From positions 1,302,001 through 1,366,000 of the forward strand of contig OZ241874.1 in NCBI GenBank assembly GCA_965203305.1: 64,000 bases of DNA, in the 5' to 3' direction. A program made the translations under genes and the position numbers. This DNA comes from Bin80 sp965203305. Lineage in GTDB: Bacteria; Bacteroidota; Rhodothermia; Rhodothermales; Bin80. The notes under the pieces are model-generated. The model did no database searches. It was not told the DNA's origin and was given only the letters and a program-made list of their open reading frames with translations. Shown here one piece after another: positions 28,286 to 36,642 of the stretch (position 1 is the stretch's first letter; every line of letters starts with the position of its first letter).

Positions 28286-29080
28286 TTATTTGTTGTCAAG
28301 AATCCCCAAATACGTAGCATGCTCCAACGCAGTATCTATCCCGCCTTCCATCATGGTTGGCGTTATAGTTCCATCGCCATTTTCGTCGTGCCCTGATCTG
28401 CATCTGTCCAAAAGAACTGCCATATGGGATGCATGCTCCCGGGCCATGGCGAGATTTCCGTGATAGTCTGTTTTCAGGATATTGAGTGCCTGCGCATAGG
28501 CCTCTCCCAGCCAGCCCGTATCTGCACTCGTATTCCAGAATCGGGTAGGGGCATCCCATACATGGGTCAGATCAATCCGTGGCTGACGTTCCCCCTTGGT
28601 CACGCCATCACTGAGACGCATCCATCCGATCACATTGCTCAGAGAAGCTGTGACATGTTCTGCATGAGGCTTGCCCTCTACATCTGACAGCATGCGGATA
28701 ACGGTACGCCCCCGTCCCATAATTCCCAGTTGTGCCGGATCCGGGATCAATGGAGGCTTGGAACCATGACGTTTGGAATGAGCCTCGTCAAACTCCGTCC
28801 CGTCGGTTTGCCACCTCGTTTTCCATCCGTGGACGGAGGCGGCCCCTGTTTGGGTCAGTAGCCCCGACGATGCGCCCCAGATACTCTTGATAACAAGGTC
28901 GGCCTGAACTTTGATTTCCTGGATCTCTGTGGACTGCGCCGCATTCCGACTGGCGGCGAATGCCTGATCAAACAGTTGATCAATATCATGCAGATATACC
29001 CCAGCCTGGCTCTGTGCCTCGGAGAATGATGGTACAGCAAATATGGCTGTACAACAAATGACGGGGAAGAATTTGTTCAT
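28286..29080 (-). CDS. Exported hypothetical protein
   Basis: A protein of about 264 residues with a signal peptide (VICCTAIFAVPSFSEAQ) and a mostly helical, soluble body. An EF-hand-like loop near the end (DENGDGTITPTMMEGGID) could bind calcium. No family is recognised. Its stop lies 10 bases before the start of the DUF1080-ThuA-dehydrogenase gene, so it is probably the first gene of that operon and a periplasmic partner. The start at 29080 is chosen for the signal peptide. Confidence 0.7.
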   Translation of the reverse strand: MNKFFPVICCTAIFAVPSFSEAQSQAGVYLHDIDQLFDQAFAASRNAAQSTEIQEIKVQADLVIKSIWGASSGLLTQTGAASVHGWKTRWQTDGTEFDEAHSKRHGSKPPLIPDPAQLGIMGRGRTVIRMLSDVEGKPHAEHVTASLSNVIGWMRLSDGVTKGERQPRIDLTHVWDAPTRFWNTSADTGWLGEAYAQALNILKTDYHGNLAMAREHASHMAVLLDRCRSGHDENGDGTITPTMMEGGIDTALEHATYLGILDNK

Positions 29081-29446
29081 ATCGTCGGAGAGATATTTGC
29101 ATGATTTTGCAGGCAGACTCATTATGGAATCAAACATTTCAACAGGCACCGCATGGAAATCACTGGACGGTTATGGAATCTTGACAGACACAAATAAATG
29201 AGAGGTCAGTTGTCTCCCGCCTGAACTGCAATCTGGTTTCCATGTACCTGGATCACACCGGGTACATCCATAAGAACTCCCAGCAATGGAGTACCAAAAT
29301 AATGAAAATCCAGTACTTTAATTTCAGCAGTTGAATATACACCAACACACTTCAAGTTCACAGACTCCTGACTCTGACGGTCACATTTTACATCGTGAAG
29401 GTGAATTTTCAAAAAAAAGCTGAACACGGAAAAGGAGAAACAAGAA

Positions 29447-29599
29447 ATGTCTCACAGAGCATGCAAATGCGGATTCGTGCTGAAATTTCAAATGGAACCC
29501 ATTGAAGTCAGGACAGACTGGCAGCTCAACCGCACCGGATATCTGGGAACCACCCTCGCATGGTACATCCTGAGGGGTGGCTTCCAGATTCGGGCATGA
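29447..29599 (+). CDS. Small hypothetical protein (50 aa)
   Basis: An ATG-started 50-codon frame with a good Shine-Dalgarno sequence (AAGGAG) about 10 bases upstream. It begins MSHRACKCGFVLKFQMEPIE and has no recognisable family, signal or membrane helix. It lies in a gene-poor, element-rich stretch and may be a fragment of a larger gene. Confidence 0.3.
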   Translation: MSHRACKCGFVLKFQMEPIEVRTDWQLNRTGYLGTTLAWYILRGGFQIRA

Positions 29600-29652
29600 C
29601 TACGGCACGATATCTCCGCATGGCCACGGGTAAAGCCAAAAATAAACTAGAA

Positions 29653-29750
29653 GAGCCTCTTGCAAAATTTCCAGATAATAGAAAAATATCACTCTGAGAG
29701 TGACGGGGTGCACATTAGGTCGGGTATAGAGATATTTTTGCAGGAGCCTC
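29653..29750. repeat. 98-bp inverted-repeat element (MITE-like), copy B
   Basis: Begins GAGCCTCTTGCAAAATT (29653-29669) and ends with the near-complement ATTTTTGCAGGAGCCTC (29734-29750). Length is identical to copy A at 8033-8130. The interior differs from copy A, so only the ends are conserved. No coding capacity. Confidence 0.65.
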
Positions 29751-29954
29751 TAGAATTGGAATTTCAAACCGGGAGGAACCTTTATGCAATTCATGAGGCG
29801 TATGTATGTCATTATCTCCGAGGTCCCATCACGAACCCTGAAGTGAGGCCTCCACGCATAGAGAGGGTGGAAAATTATGCATCTGACTGTGTGTTCATTG
29901 AAACTGGTATTTCCGGGAAAATCTTCATCTACGGGGCTTGATCACTCGCAGAAA

Positions 29955-30170
29955 GGAGTGGTGCCGAAGTCAGCTGGAATTATTTGATCTCAACTTTGGT
30001 TGGCGGGGATTATCCCATATCACTCCCAACTTGCGAACAATGTCATGTTTCAACAGGACACTTTTTCGTACCGACCTCAGACACTGTGCGAAGCAGGCGA
30101 GACAGCGCGGCATCTTTGCTGGTCTCTCTTGCGTCATTTCATCGAATTGCTGCAGGATTTAACCCACATG
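29955..30170. repeat. Partial copy related to the 311-bp element
   Basis: The left edge GGAGTGGTGCCGAAGTCAGC resembles the terminal repeat of the element at 38503. The interior shares a short frame: here CEAGETARHLCWSLLRHF, there RQAGEAGQHLRWSLLCHF. No matching right end was found, so this is probably a truncated relic. Confidence 0.4.
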
Positions 30171-30677
30171 GCAGATTTGAAGTCGGGAATGCCTTCGCAG
30201 GAGTCTGTCTGTTCAGAGACGGAGGCAGTTTTCGAGAAAAGAGAGGCACAGGTTTCCCCTGCGGGTGGATGTGGTGCCATTTTGGGGTGTTCTCTGGTGC
30301 TGTGTATAGCGGCCGTGAATAGTATGGAGGGATATCGTCGGATTCTGGACTTTATCCCCTGCAAGGGGCAAATTCCCTGCAATATTGGATTCAGGATTTG
30401 CTGGATCGGAGACTGCGCTGGATTATCCCGGAGTGGCAGAGTTGGATCAAACCCTGACCGACTGCTTTGGTCCGTAACTTCATGCGCAGAGTTGTCAGAT
30501 GAGCAAGCGCGTCATCAGCTTTCTGTCCGAAGAGGACGCACACCGAGTCCGCGGGGTTGTCAAATGCGCTTATGCTCATCCGAGTTTGGAGCAAGCCCGA
30601 ACCTTGTACTGATGCAGATTGACCTGACCGTCCATCAAAGTGGACGGATGGAACAAATGAGCCCCAGTCAGTGCAGT

Positions 30678-31871
30678 TCACGCAGGTCCCGACTGTCGGG
30701 CCTGTCTGGGCCGCGGCCCGTTCAATGTGTGACCAATGAATGTGTGACGCACGCCCCAGGCGTAGGTCACTAGCACCATTGCCGTCACCCCCGCCACGAC
30801 AAGCAGGTACTTCAGATGGTACGAAATCGGCAGATCCAACATGGTCCATTGCCACAGAATCACCAATGGCAGATGCACCAGATACATCCAGTATGTCGAG
30901 TCGGAGAGGTACTGCACAACCCGCTGTGTCGTCCTGCTTACCGACGCGAACAACCATCGGAAGCCCCCCATCAGTGCGAAGCACATCAGCCAAGCGAATG
31001 AGACCTGAATGACTGCGCCTCTTAGCGAATGCGGGTGGGCAATGATGTATTCAACGTACAGGGCACCCGCTTCTCCCGCCGCGGATATCTGCTCGAGGTG
31101 GGCAACCCGGTACAAATCAATCAGCCACATGCCTGCCATGAACAGAAGGGCTGAGGGAAGCAGCCCCGTCACCCACCATCGGTGCACCGTCATCTTCCGC
31201 ACATAAAAGAACACACCGAAGAAGAAGAAACATGAGTAGTAGAGCAACACTGCCAGCTCGGGAACGAGCGAGTTCACGGTATCCGCCCCGAATGTGAGCG
31301 GCTCGCGCATGAACAGCATTGATACTGCCGAGACCGGAATGAGCGACCACCACCGGGAGTTGTTGAACCTCAGCCTCATCCTTGTCAGGACCGTGAACAT
31401 GAATGTGATGATCAGCAGGTACCACAGAAACCACAGGTGCCCCATTTGTCCAATGAAAATGAACGGTGTGACAAGTACCGTAAGCTGATCATAGATTTCG
31501 GTGTACATGTTGCGCTGATCGGCGATCAGCTTCAGCAACCAGACCGTGGCGGGAATCAATGTAAAGCAACCGACAAGAAGCGGAACACCGACGCGCTTCA
31601 GCCGTTGTTCAAGGAACGCCGACATGCCGCGGCGTTGCCACAGCAACGCGCTGAAGAACCCGCTCATCAGAAAGAATATCGGCATGCGGAAGCCATGTAT
31701 CGCGTTGATGACGAGCTTGTAGGTCAGATCGCCGCTCGCCGCGGCATCGTGAATCGGCCAGCGAAATTCCGGGGACGGCAACACAAAGATAGCGGCGTGC
31801 AATGTGATACCGAGGAACATTGCTAATGCACGCAACGCGTCCAGATCGTAGTACCGCCGTGTCTCTGTCAT
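30678..31871 (-). CDS. Acyltransferase 3 family membrane protein
   Basis: A protein of about 397 residues with around ten hydrophobic helices. The opening YYDLDALRALAMFLGITLHA has the Arg and His of the acyltransferase-3 (OafA/MdoC-like) active region, followed by HGFRMPIFFLMSGFF and LWFLWYLLIITFMF. Such enzymes O-acylate surface glycans, lipids or small molecules at the membrane. It seems somewhat GC-richer than its neighbours, which may indicate transfer. It lies upstream of terpenoid-type genes, so acylation of that product is possible but only inferred. Confidence 0.85.
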   Translation of the reverse strand: MTETRRYYDLDALRALAMFLGITLHAAIFVLPSPEFRWPIHDAAASGDLTYKLVINAIHGFRMPIFFLMSGFFSALLWQRRGMSAFLEQRLKRVGVPLLVGCFTLIPATVWLLKLIADQRNMYTEIYDQLTVLVTPFIFIGQMGHLWFLWYLLIITFMFTVLTRMRLRFNNSRWWSLIPVSAVSMLFMREPLTFGADTVNSLVPELAVLLYYSCFFFFGVFFYVRKMTVHRWWVTGLLPSALLFMAGMWLIDLYRVAHLEQISAAGEAGALYVEYIIAHPHSLRGAVIQVSFAWLMCFALMGGFRWLFASVSRTTQRVVQYLSDSTYWMYLVHLPLVILWQWTMLDLPISYHLKYLLVVAGVTAMVLVTYAWGVRHTFIGHTLNGPRPRQARQSGPA

Positions 31872-32243
31872 AACTGAAATCTCGAAACAGCCAGCAATTT
31901 CCAAGCAACTTTCCGAAGCAACTATGGCGAGATGCTCGCTCTATTGGGGCACAACCAGTACCAGATCATACTCGTGATCTACGATCTGGACAGGAACCCG
32001 ATACGCAAGTTCGCCATCTGTGAAACTAATTTAGCATTTTTCTGCAGTTTTTTTTCTTGAACGAGCGATTTTGCCCTGGAACTGTTCCCGTTCTTCCAGA
32101 TTTTTATTTTTTCTGATAAAGAGTGCGAGATTTACAGGGAAGAATTTACGGAAAATCAGGCAGGATCGTCGTGTAAATCCTCCAGTCAATGTGGCTGTGA
32201 AATTATCAACACGAAATCTGAATCGGAGCGGAAATATCTTCGT
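31872..32243. other. Intergenic, nothing recognised
   Basis: This 372-bp stretch has a T/A-rich segment (32030-32120) and short frames without protein character. It may contain the acyltransferase promoter, but no promoter or operator can be defined by eye. Confidence 0.5.
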
Positions 32244-32671
32244 TTATAGTACCTTCAAGTGGCAAACTTGCGGATAGAACGGGACAATAAAGCGGACCTT
32301 GTTGTCACGTGCTAGTTCCGTGGGGTTGAATGTGAGAGTTCCACCATCATACGCCCCCTGAAACGTATAATCCTGCATGATCCGATTGGAGGTTACACTT
32401 CGTTCAAGTTCATACCGGCGAACCTCGTCAAAATTCTTTCCTGTATGCAGCGAAGCATTCGTCACCTCGTAATCTCTTCGGATACGAACCGTCGCAGGAG
32501 TGCTCCCCCGCTGGGGTCCTTCCACGAGTATCCACGCTCGCTTTCCCTGAAAAGGCCCTGATGAATCAGTATCTTTGGGGCCCCGGAAGTAACATGCATC
32601 CCTGGATGTGTCGTGGTGCACCCCCATGCAAGTACGACCATGCATGTGATCAAAATCGGGAAGTACTTCAT
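32244..32671 (-). pseudogene. Small lipoprotein gene with one frameshift
   Basis: The ATG at 32671 opens a lipoprotein signal (ILITCMVVLAWGCTTTHPG). At the GGGGCCCC tract near 32576-32583 protein character moves to the neighbouring frame, which continues PFQGKRAWILVEGPQRGS and FDEVRRYELERS to a stop at 32244. Joined, it is about 140 residues. No family is recognised. It lies 24 bases from a 288-bp element. Confidence 0.5.
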
Positions 32672-32695
32672 TCCGTATCCTGACATATTCAAGTA

Positions 32696-32983
32696 GTGTC
32701 TATCCGAAAATTCACAGTAATCCCAAATACGGGGAATTCTGGAGGCATTTTGCCCCACAGCGTCATATATGGAGCGATTTAGGGGTTCGTTCGCTATGAG
32801 CGATTCGGGTAAATCTTGCGCGAAGATTGCGTGTTTAGAGACGCTATTCTGGGATTTCATGCTCCAATCCGCCAAGGGGCTTCCATCTTCATCAGGAAGA
32901 ATACCAAAAAATATCTCCCAAAACCCCTCATAAGCTTCCTAAACGGCATATATTGGCAATATTCTGAATTTTCGGACAGACAC
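32696..32983. repeat. 288-bp inverted-repeat element, copy 2, with 6-bp target duplication
   Basis: Ends GTGTCTATCCGAAAATTCA and the complement of GTGTCTGTCCGAAAATTCA. It is flanked by the direct repeat CAAGTA at 32690-32695 and 32984-32989. Same length as copies 1 and 3, with scattered substitutions. Confidence 0.88.
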
Positions 32984-33074
32984 CAAGTAAATTATCGGAG
33001 CCTGCATGATTCGGGACAAGGTTAAGCTGGTACCTTCATACCTGTTCAAGTGTCGGGATATGGCAGTCTGTTTC

Positions 33075-34106
33075 TCAAGCACGGGGCAACCCTTGGCTGA
33101 GCCAGAAATGTAACCCTTTCAGGACAGAATCACAGCGGGCCAGTACGCTAGTTGAAACGACCACAGCTTTCACGGTACGCCGTGTGATCTTGACTTCCTG
33201 TCCACTTTTGAATGTTGGATTTCTGTATGTTTTTCGCAAGGTGAGAACTGCCATGCCGAGTGCCCAAAGGCAGAACCGCCGTATGCCGGTTTCATGGGAC
33301 GGAATGAGCAGCGTATACCGGAGTGCATCGTGCAGATGTTGTCTGGCAACGGAGATCAGAGTGTTCATTCCCTGTGTAAATCCTGGATCGGTCGTGTCCC
33401 GGGAGAGAGAGCGAAGCTCAAATCCACTTTCAAGGAAGACACTGCGCGGCAGCCAGCATGCACCACGATGTTGATCTTCCCATACATCTTTGAGGATATT
33501 TGTCATCTGGAGGCCCTGTCCGAAGGAAGATGACAGAGAGAGAAGCTCCTCTTTTCGTGCTTCAATTTCATCGGAATAGTCGCAGAAGAGTTCGGTCAGC
33601 ATTTCCCCGACAACACCTGCAACATGATAGCAATAGCGATTCAGATGTTCCAGATCCGTTAATCCTTCCAGGCTGGCATTTTGCTGGAACTCCGCCATGC
33701 CATCCGCCATAATGTTTACGCAGCGATGCAGTGCACTCTTCTGGGAGACAGAAAAACGTTCTGTAATCCTTACGATCTGGGGGGTATTGGTGATCAGTTC
33801 TCTCTCTCGTTCCGTTGCCGAGAGCGTGAGCAGTTTCGCAAGTTCCTGTGCAAAGCCCTCCGCATCGTGGTTCCCCCTTAATACCTCAAACCACTGGTCA
33901 GAAAAATCTCGTTTCTGCCGTGCAGAAAGTGCTTCCTCATCTTCTATGGTATCTGCAATTCTGCATAGCAGGTACGCATTCCCGACTACGGCTCGCAGCG
34001 GAGCAGGCAGCTGTGGAATCGTCAGAGCAAAGGTTCGGGAGACATCCTGCAGGATGTCTGTCTGATACATCAGATCTTCTTCAAGCTGCGTCTGATCAAC
34101 TGCCAT
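33075..34106 (-). CDS. Squalene/phytoene synthase family protein
   Basis: A 343-residue prenyl-condensing enzyme. Both aspartate-rich magnesium-binding motifs are present: YLLCRIADTIEDEE (residues about 45-58) and MTNILKDVWEDQHRG (about 205-220). The substrate-binding start SRTFALTIPQLPAPLR and YCYHVAGVVGEMLTELF are also family landmarks. The pattern is closer to squalene synthase (farnesyl diphosphate to squalene) than to phytoene synthase. The start at 34106 is where homology begins; the longer frame is not supported. Neighbours are a sulfotransferase and a P450, suggesting a squalene-derived product. Confidence 0.88.
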   Translation of the reverse strand: MAVDQTQLEEDLMYQTDILQDVSRTFALTIPQLPAPLRAVVGNAYLLCRIADTIEDEEALSARQKRDFSDQWFEVLRGNHDAEGFAQELAKLLTLSATERERELITNTPQIVRITERFSVSQKSALHRCVNIMADGMAEFQQNASLEGLTDLEHLNRYCYHVAGVVGEMLTELFCDYSDEIEARKEELLSLSSSFGQGLQMTNILKDVWEDQHRGACWLPRSVFLESGFELRSLSRDTTDPGFTQGMNTLISVARQHLHDALRYTLLIPSHETGIRRFCLWALGMAVLTLRKTYRNPTFKSGQEVKITRRTVKAVVVSTSVLARCDSVLKGLHFWLSQGLPRA

Positions 34107-34334
34107 GTTTGATTCCAAACTGTATGATTCACTTGCAACGCAAGGACTAGCCAACCTTCTACATGGCGAAGAATGGTGGCATCCCAGAAACAACAGCAGT
34201 ATCCATCTTCCCTGTTTGCCCCGAAACCGTACTTGTACAACTTGTGTTCCGTCCAATTCCTGAACGGACACCGTTCCAGGATCCGGCAATGATGTGCAAG
34301 GCACAGAACAGGCAGCATCCAGAGCTGATATTTA

Positions 34335-34622
34335 GTGTCTGTCCGAAAATTCACAGCAACCCCCAATACGGGGGATTCCAGAGGCATTTTGCCCCACAGT
34401 GTCATGTATGGCGCGATTCAGATGCTCGTTCGCTATGAGAGATTCGGGGAAATCTTGCACGAAGATTGCATGTTTATGGACGCTGTTCGGGGATTTTATG
34501 CTCCAATCCGCCAAAGAGCTTCCATCTTCGTCAGAAAAAACACCAAAAAATATCTCCAAAAACCCCTCATACGCTCTCTAAACGGCATATATTGGCGATA
34601 TTCTGAATTTTCGGACAGGCAT
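34335..34622. repeat. 288-bp inverted-repeat element, copy 3, with 6-bp target duplication
   Basis: Left end GTGTCTGTCCGAAAATTCA; right end slightly mutated (GGACAGGCAT instead of GGACAGACAC). Flanked by the direct repeat TATTTA at 34329-34334 and 34623-34628. Nearly identical to copy 1 internally. It separates the squalene-synthase-like gene from the sulfotransferase gene. Confidence 0.88.
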
Positions 34623-34757
34623 TATTTACATCTCAAAGGGGCTGACCTTCAAGAGATGCGGCGCAGTGTACACCTTTTCAGAAATTCGTCTCCAGCACGA
34701 AATATCACCGGAAGACGGTGTCAGGGACTGAGACCAGTCACCCCTCGCCACATCAGG

Positions 34758-35870
34758 TCACTCACAATCGGGAGGCTGATACCCCCATTCACACACGGCA
34801 AATCCCCACTCCTCATTGACCCTGTCAATCAGAGCCTGATCAAAATGATAGCGGTTCTTGCGATAGCCGGACAAGGTTCCGAGATATTCTTTAACAGGCT
34901 GCCGAGCCTGTTTCCAGCCTGGCAGGTCCAGCTCTGTGTAGATACGTTCCAGGACCCCCATTGCATCCAAATCAAGGTCCTCAAAACGCACTTCAATCAG
35001 GCTTCCGTCTGGAATCAATTTCCGGTCATTCATATACTGCCTGGTCATGTCAGCATAATTGTACAATAACGAAGCCTCTATATCGTCCCATTCTACGTTC
35101 TGCAACTGGTACTTGGGAATCATGGTACGGTAAAGATTCATCGTGGAAGAGAACACGACGTACGGATTCCGCACGATAAAAATAAACTTTGCCCCTGGAA
35201 ATAATGAGAGCAGCAGGGCAGTCCGGCCCAGATTGGACGGGGTCTTGAGCACCAGTCGGCGACCATCCGAGGCCAGTGTGGCTTTGCGGAGTACATGCAA
35301 ATAGCTGTCCGTCCACTCCTGCATCTCGGTTTCGGTCAATTGCATGGTTCCCATTTTTTCAATGAGCTTCTGGGCCCTGCCTGGAAATGAGAGCTGATGT
35401 GCTCCCGAAAGCCTCGTGATGGCCGCGAGAGGCACTTCTTCCTCTTGGGGGAGATCCAGGGAAACTGCCATGTTGTCCATCGGGCGTTTTGAGGGAATAT
35501 GCCGGGCGATGAACCGATCCATCCATCCGCGCGAGATCAGGAAGAAAGTAGAGGCAAGTGCGTGATGGGTTGATACATAGCCCAGTTCGGGATCCTGTGC
35601 CATCAAGTTATGAAGGTGAGTCGTACCAGAGCGGGCAAACCCCTGAATGAAGATCGGAGACTGGCGGATTTCTGTATTCGCTACCAGGCGACCATATTGC
35701 AGTCTCTCGGCTAGCCGCAATGGTGCAGTTGCTGCACTCAACGCCAGTACTCCCGCAAATCTGCCCCAGTATCTCGGTTGCACTCCTCCATATTCTCGCA
35801 CCATGCGCCACCAGAATGGAAGTGATGAGGATGCAAACAGATGCGGTTGAAATTTGCCAGTCTTGGGCAT
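34758..35870 (-). CDS. PAPS-dependent sulfotransferase family protein
   Basis: A 370-residue protein with the 5'-phosphosulfate loop GFARSGTTHLHNLM (residues about 77-90) and the 3'-phosphate motif FIFIVRNPYVVFSSTMNLYR, as in sulfotransferases using PAPS. IEVRFEDLDLDAMGVLERIY is another family landmark. A short amphipathic N-terminal part (LPFWWRMVREYGG) may touch the membrane. Acceptor unknown: carbohydrate, lipid or terpenoid hydroxyl. It lies between a squalene-synthase-like gene and a P450 gene, all on the same strand, so sulfation of a hydroxylated triterpenoid is a reasonable hypothesis. Confidence 0.83.
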   Translation of the reverse strand: MPKTGKFQPHLFASSSLPFWWRMVREYGGVQPRYWGRFAGVLALSAATAPLRLAERLQYGRLVANTEIRQSPIFIQGFARSGTTHLHNLMAQDPELGYVSTHHALASTFFLISRGWMDRFIARHIPSKRPMDNMAVSLDLPQEEEVPLAAITRLSGAHQLSFPGRAQKLIEKMGTMQLTETEMQEWTDSYLHVLRKATLASDGRRLVLKTPSNLGRTALLLSLFPGAKFIFIVRNPYVVFSSTMNLYRTMIPKYQLQNVEWDDIEASLLYNYADMTRQYMNDRKLIPDGSLIEVRFEDLDLDAMGVLERIYTELDLPGWKQARQPVKEYLGTLSGYRKNRYHFDQALIDRVNEEWGFAVCEWGYQPPDCE

Positions 35871-35910
35871 ATTCGGAGTTCATTGGTGCGAGGTGGCGCA
35901 TAGTCTCGGT

Positions 35911-36642
35911 TCAGCGACGGGGAGAGACAACGATCTTGAAACTGTTCTTCGGAGCCGCAACTGTGGAAAAGTTCATCTTTACCTGATAGTTTGATGGGTG
36001 CATGGTGATTTTGGTATGATGAAGCATGGTCGCAAGCGTGAGTGCAAGACAGACTTCCGTGAAGCCACTTCCCAGACAGCGGTGTATCCCCAGACCGAAC
36101 GGCGCATATGCTCCCGGCTTCTTGTGTTCGACACATCCCGGCAGATAGCGATCAATGTCAAACCGCTCCGGTTCGGGAAAATACTCTGGCATAACATGCA
36201 TCACAGTGGTCGCAAACATGGCCGATGTGCCTGCCGGAATCACATGTCCTGCGAACTCAAAGGCATTGACCACGGTACGAAAACTGACCGGTGCAATCCG
36301 GTACATCCGCAGAGTCTCCATCGCTATACGGTGTGTGACCTCCATCGTACGGAGTTTCTGGGGTGTCGGGCCTCCGTTTGCGAACAGAGCCTCTACCTCT
36401 GGTAGCATTCGTTCCATCATCTCCGGGTGCTTGAGCAGGGCATACAGCATAAGGGTGGCAGCATTCGCAACCGTGTGCAAACCCACGAAGAAAGGACTGA
36501 CACAGGCGGACAACAAGTCTGTTTCGGGCAAAAACTGCGGATCTGCCCGATGCAGTGCCAGAATATCGTCAATCAGATCCCCCTCTCCACGCAGATTTTT
36601 GGGGGGGGGGCATTTTCGTGCAATTCTATGATGTGATGGCAC
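35911..36642 (-). CDS. Cytochrome P450, C-terminal part (split gene)
   Basis: This frame encodes the haem-binding half of a P450. The I-helix region is SPFFVGLHTVANAATLML (acidic residue of the usual A/G-G-x-D/E-T replaced by His), the K-helix ExxR is METLRMYRIAP, and the haem-ligand loop is FGLGIHRCLGSGF. Sensible coding begins at about 36610, immediately at a tract of ten G; the other half is in the neighbouring frame (36573-37991). One extra base or two fewer in the tract would give a continuous protein of about 690 residues. It ends 41 bases from the sulfotransferase start. Confidence 0.85.
   Translation of the reverse strand: MPSHHRIARKCPPPKNLRGEGDLIDDILALHRADPQFLPETDLLSACVSPFFVGLHTVANAATLMLYALLKHPEMMERMLPEVEALFANGGPTPQKLRTMEVTHRIAMETLRMYRIAPVSFRTVVNAFEFAGHVIPAGTSAMFATTVMHVMPEYFPEPERFDIDRYLPGCVEHKKPGAYAPFGLGIHRCLGSGFTEVCLALTLATMLHHTKITMHPSNYQVKMNFSTVAAPKNSFKIVVSPRR

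Larger units (their letters stand above)
29081..30677. other. Gene-poor region with element relics
   Basis: No convincing full-length gene is seen in this 1.6 kb. It contains a 50-codon frame (29447-29599), a 98-bp inverted-repeat element (29653-29750) and a stretch at about 29955-30170 resembling the left half of the 311-bp element at 38503. A 37-codon protein-like frame at 30498 (MSKRVISFLSEEDAHRVRGV) may be another relic. The long minus-strand frame at 30391-30993 is not supported. Confidence 0.5.

Noticed and set aside
30391..30993. 200-codon minus-strand frame before the acyltransferase
   Set aside because: It overlaps the acyltransferase C-terminus in another frame and has no recognisable domain or start region.
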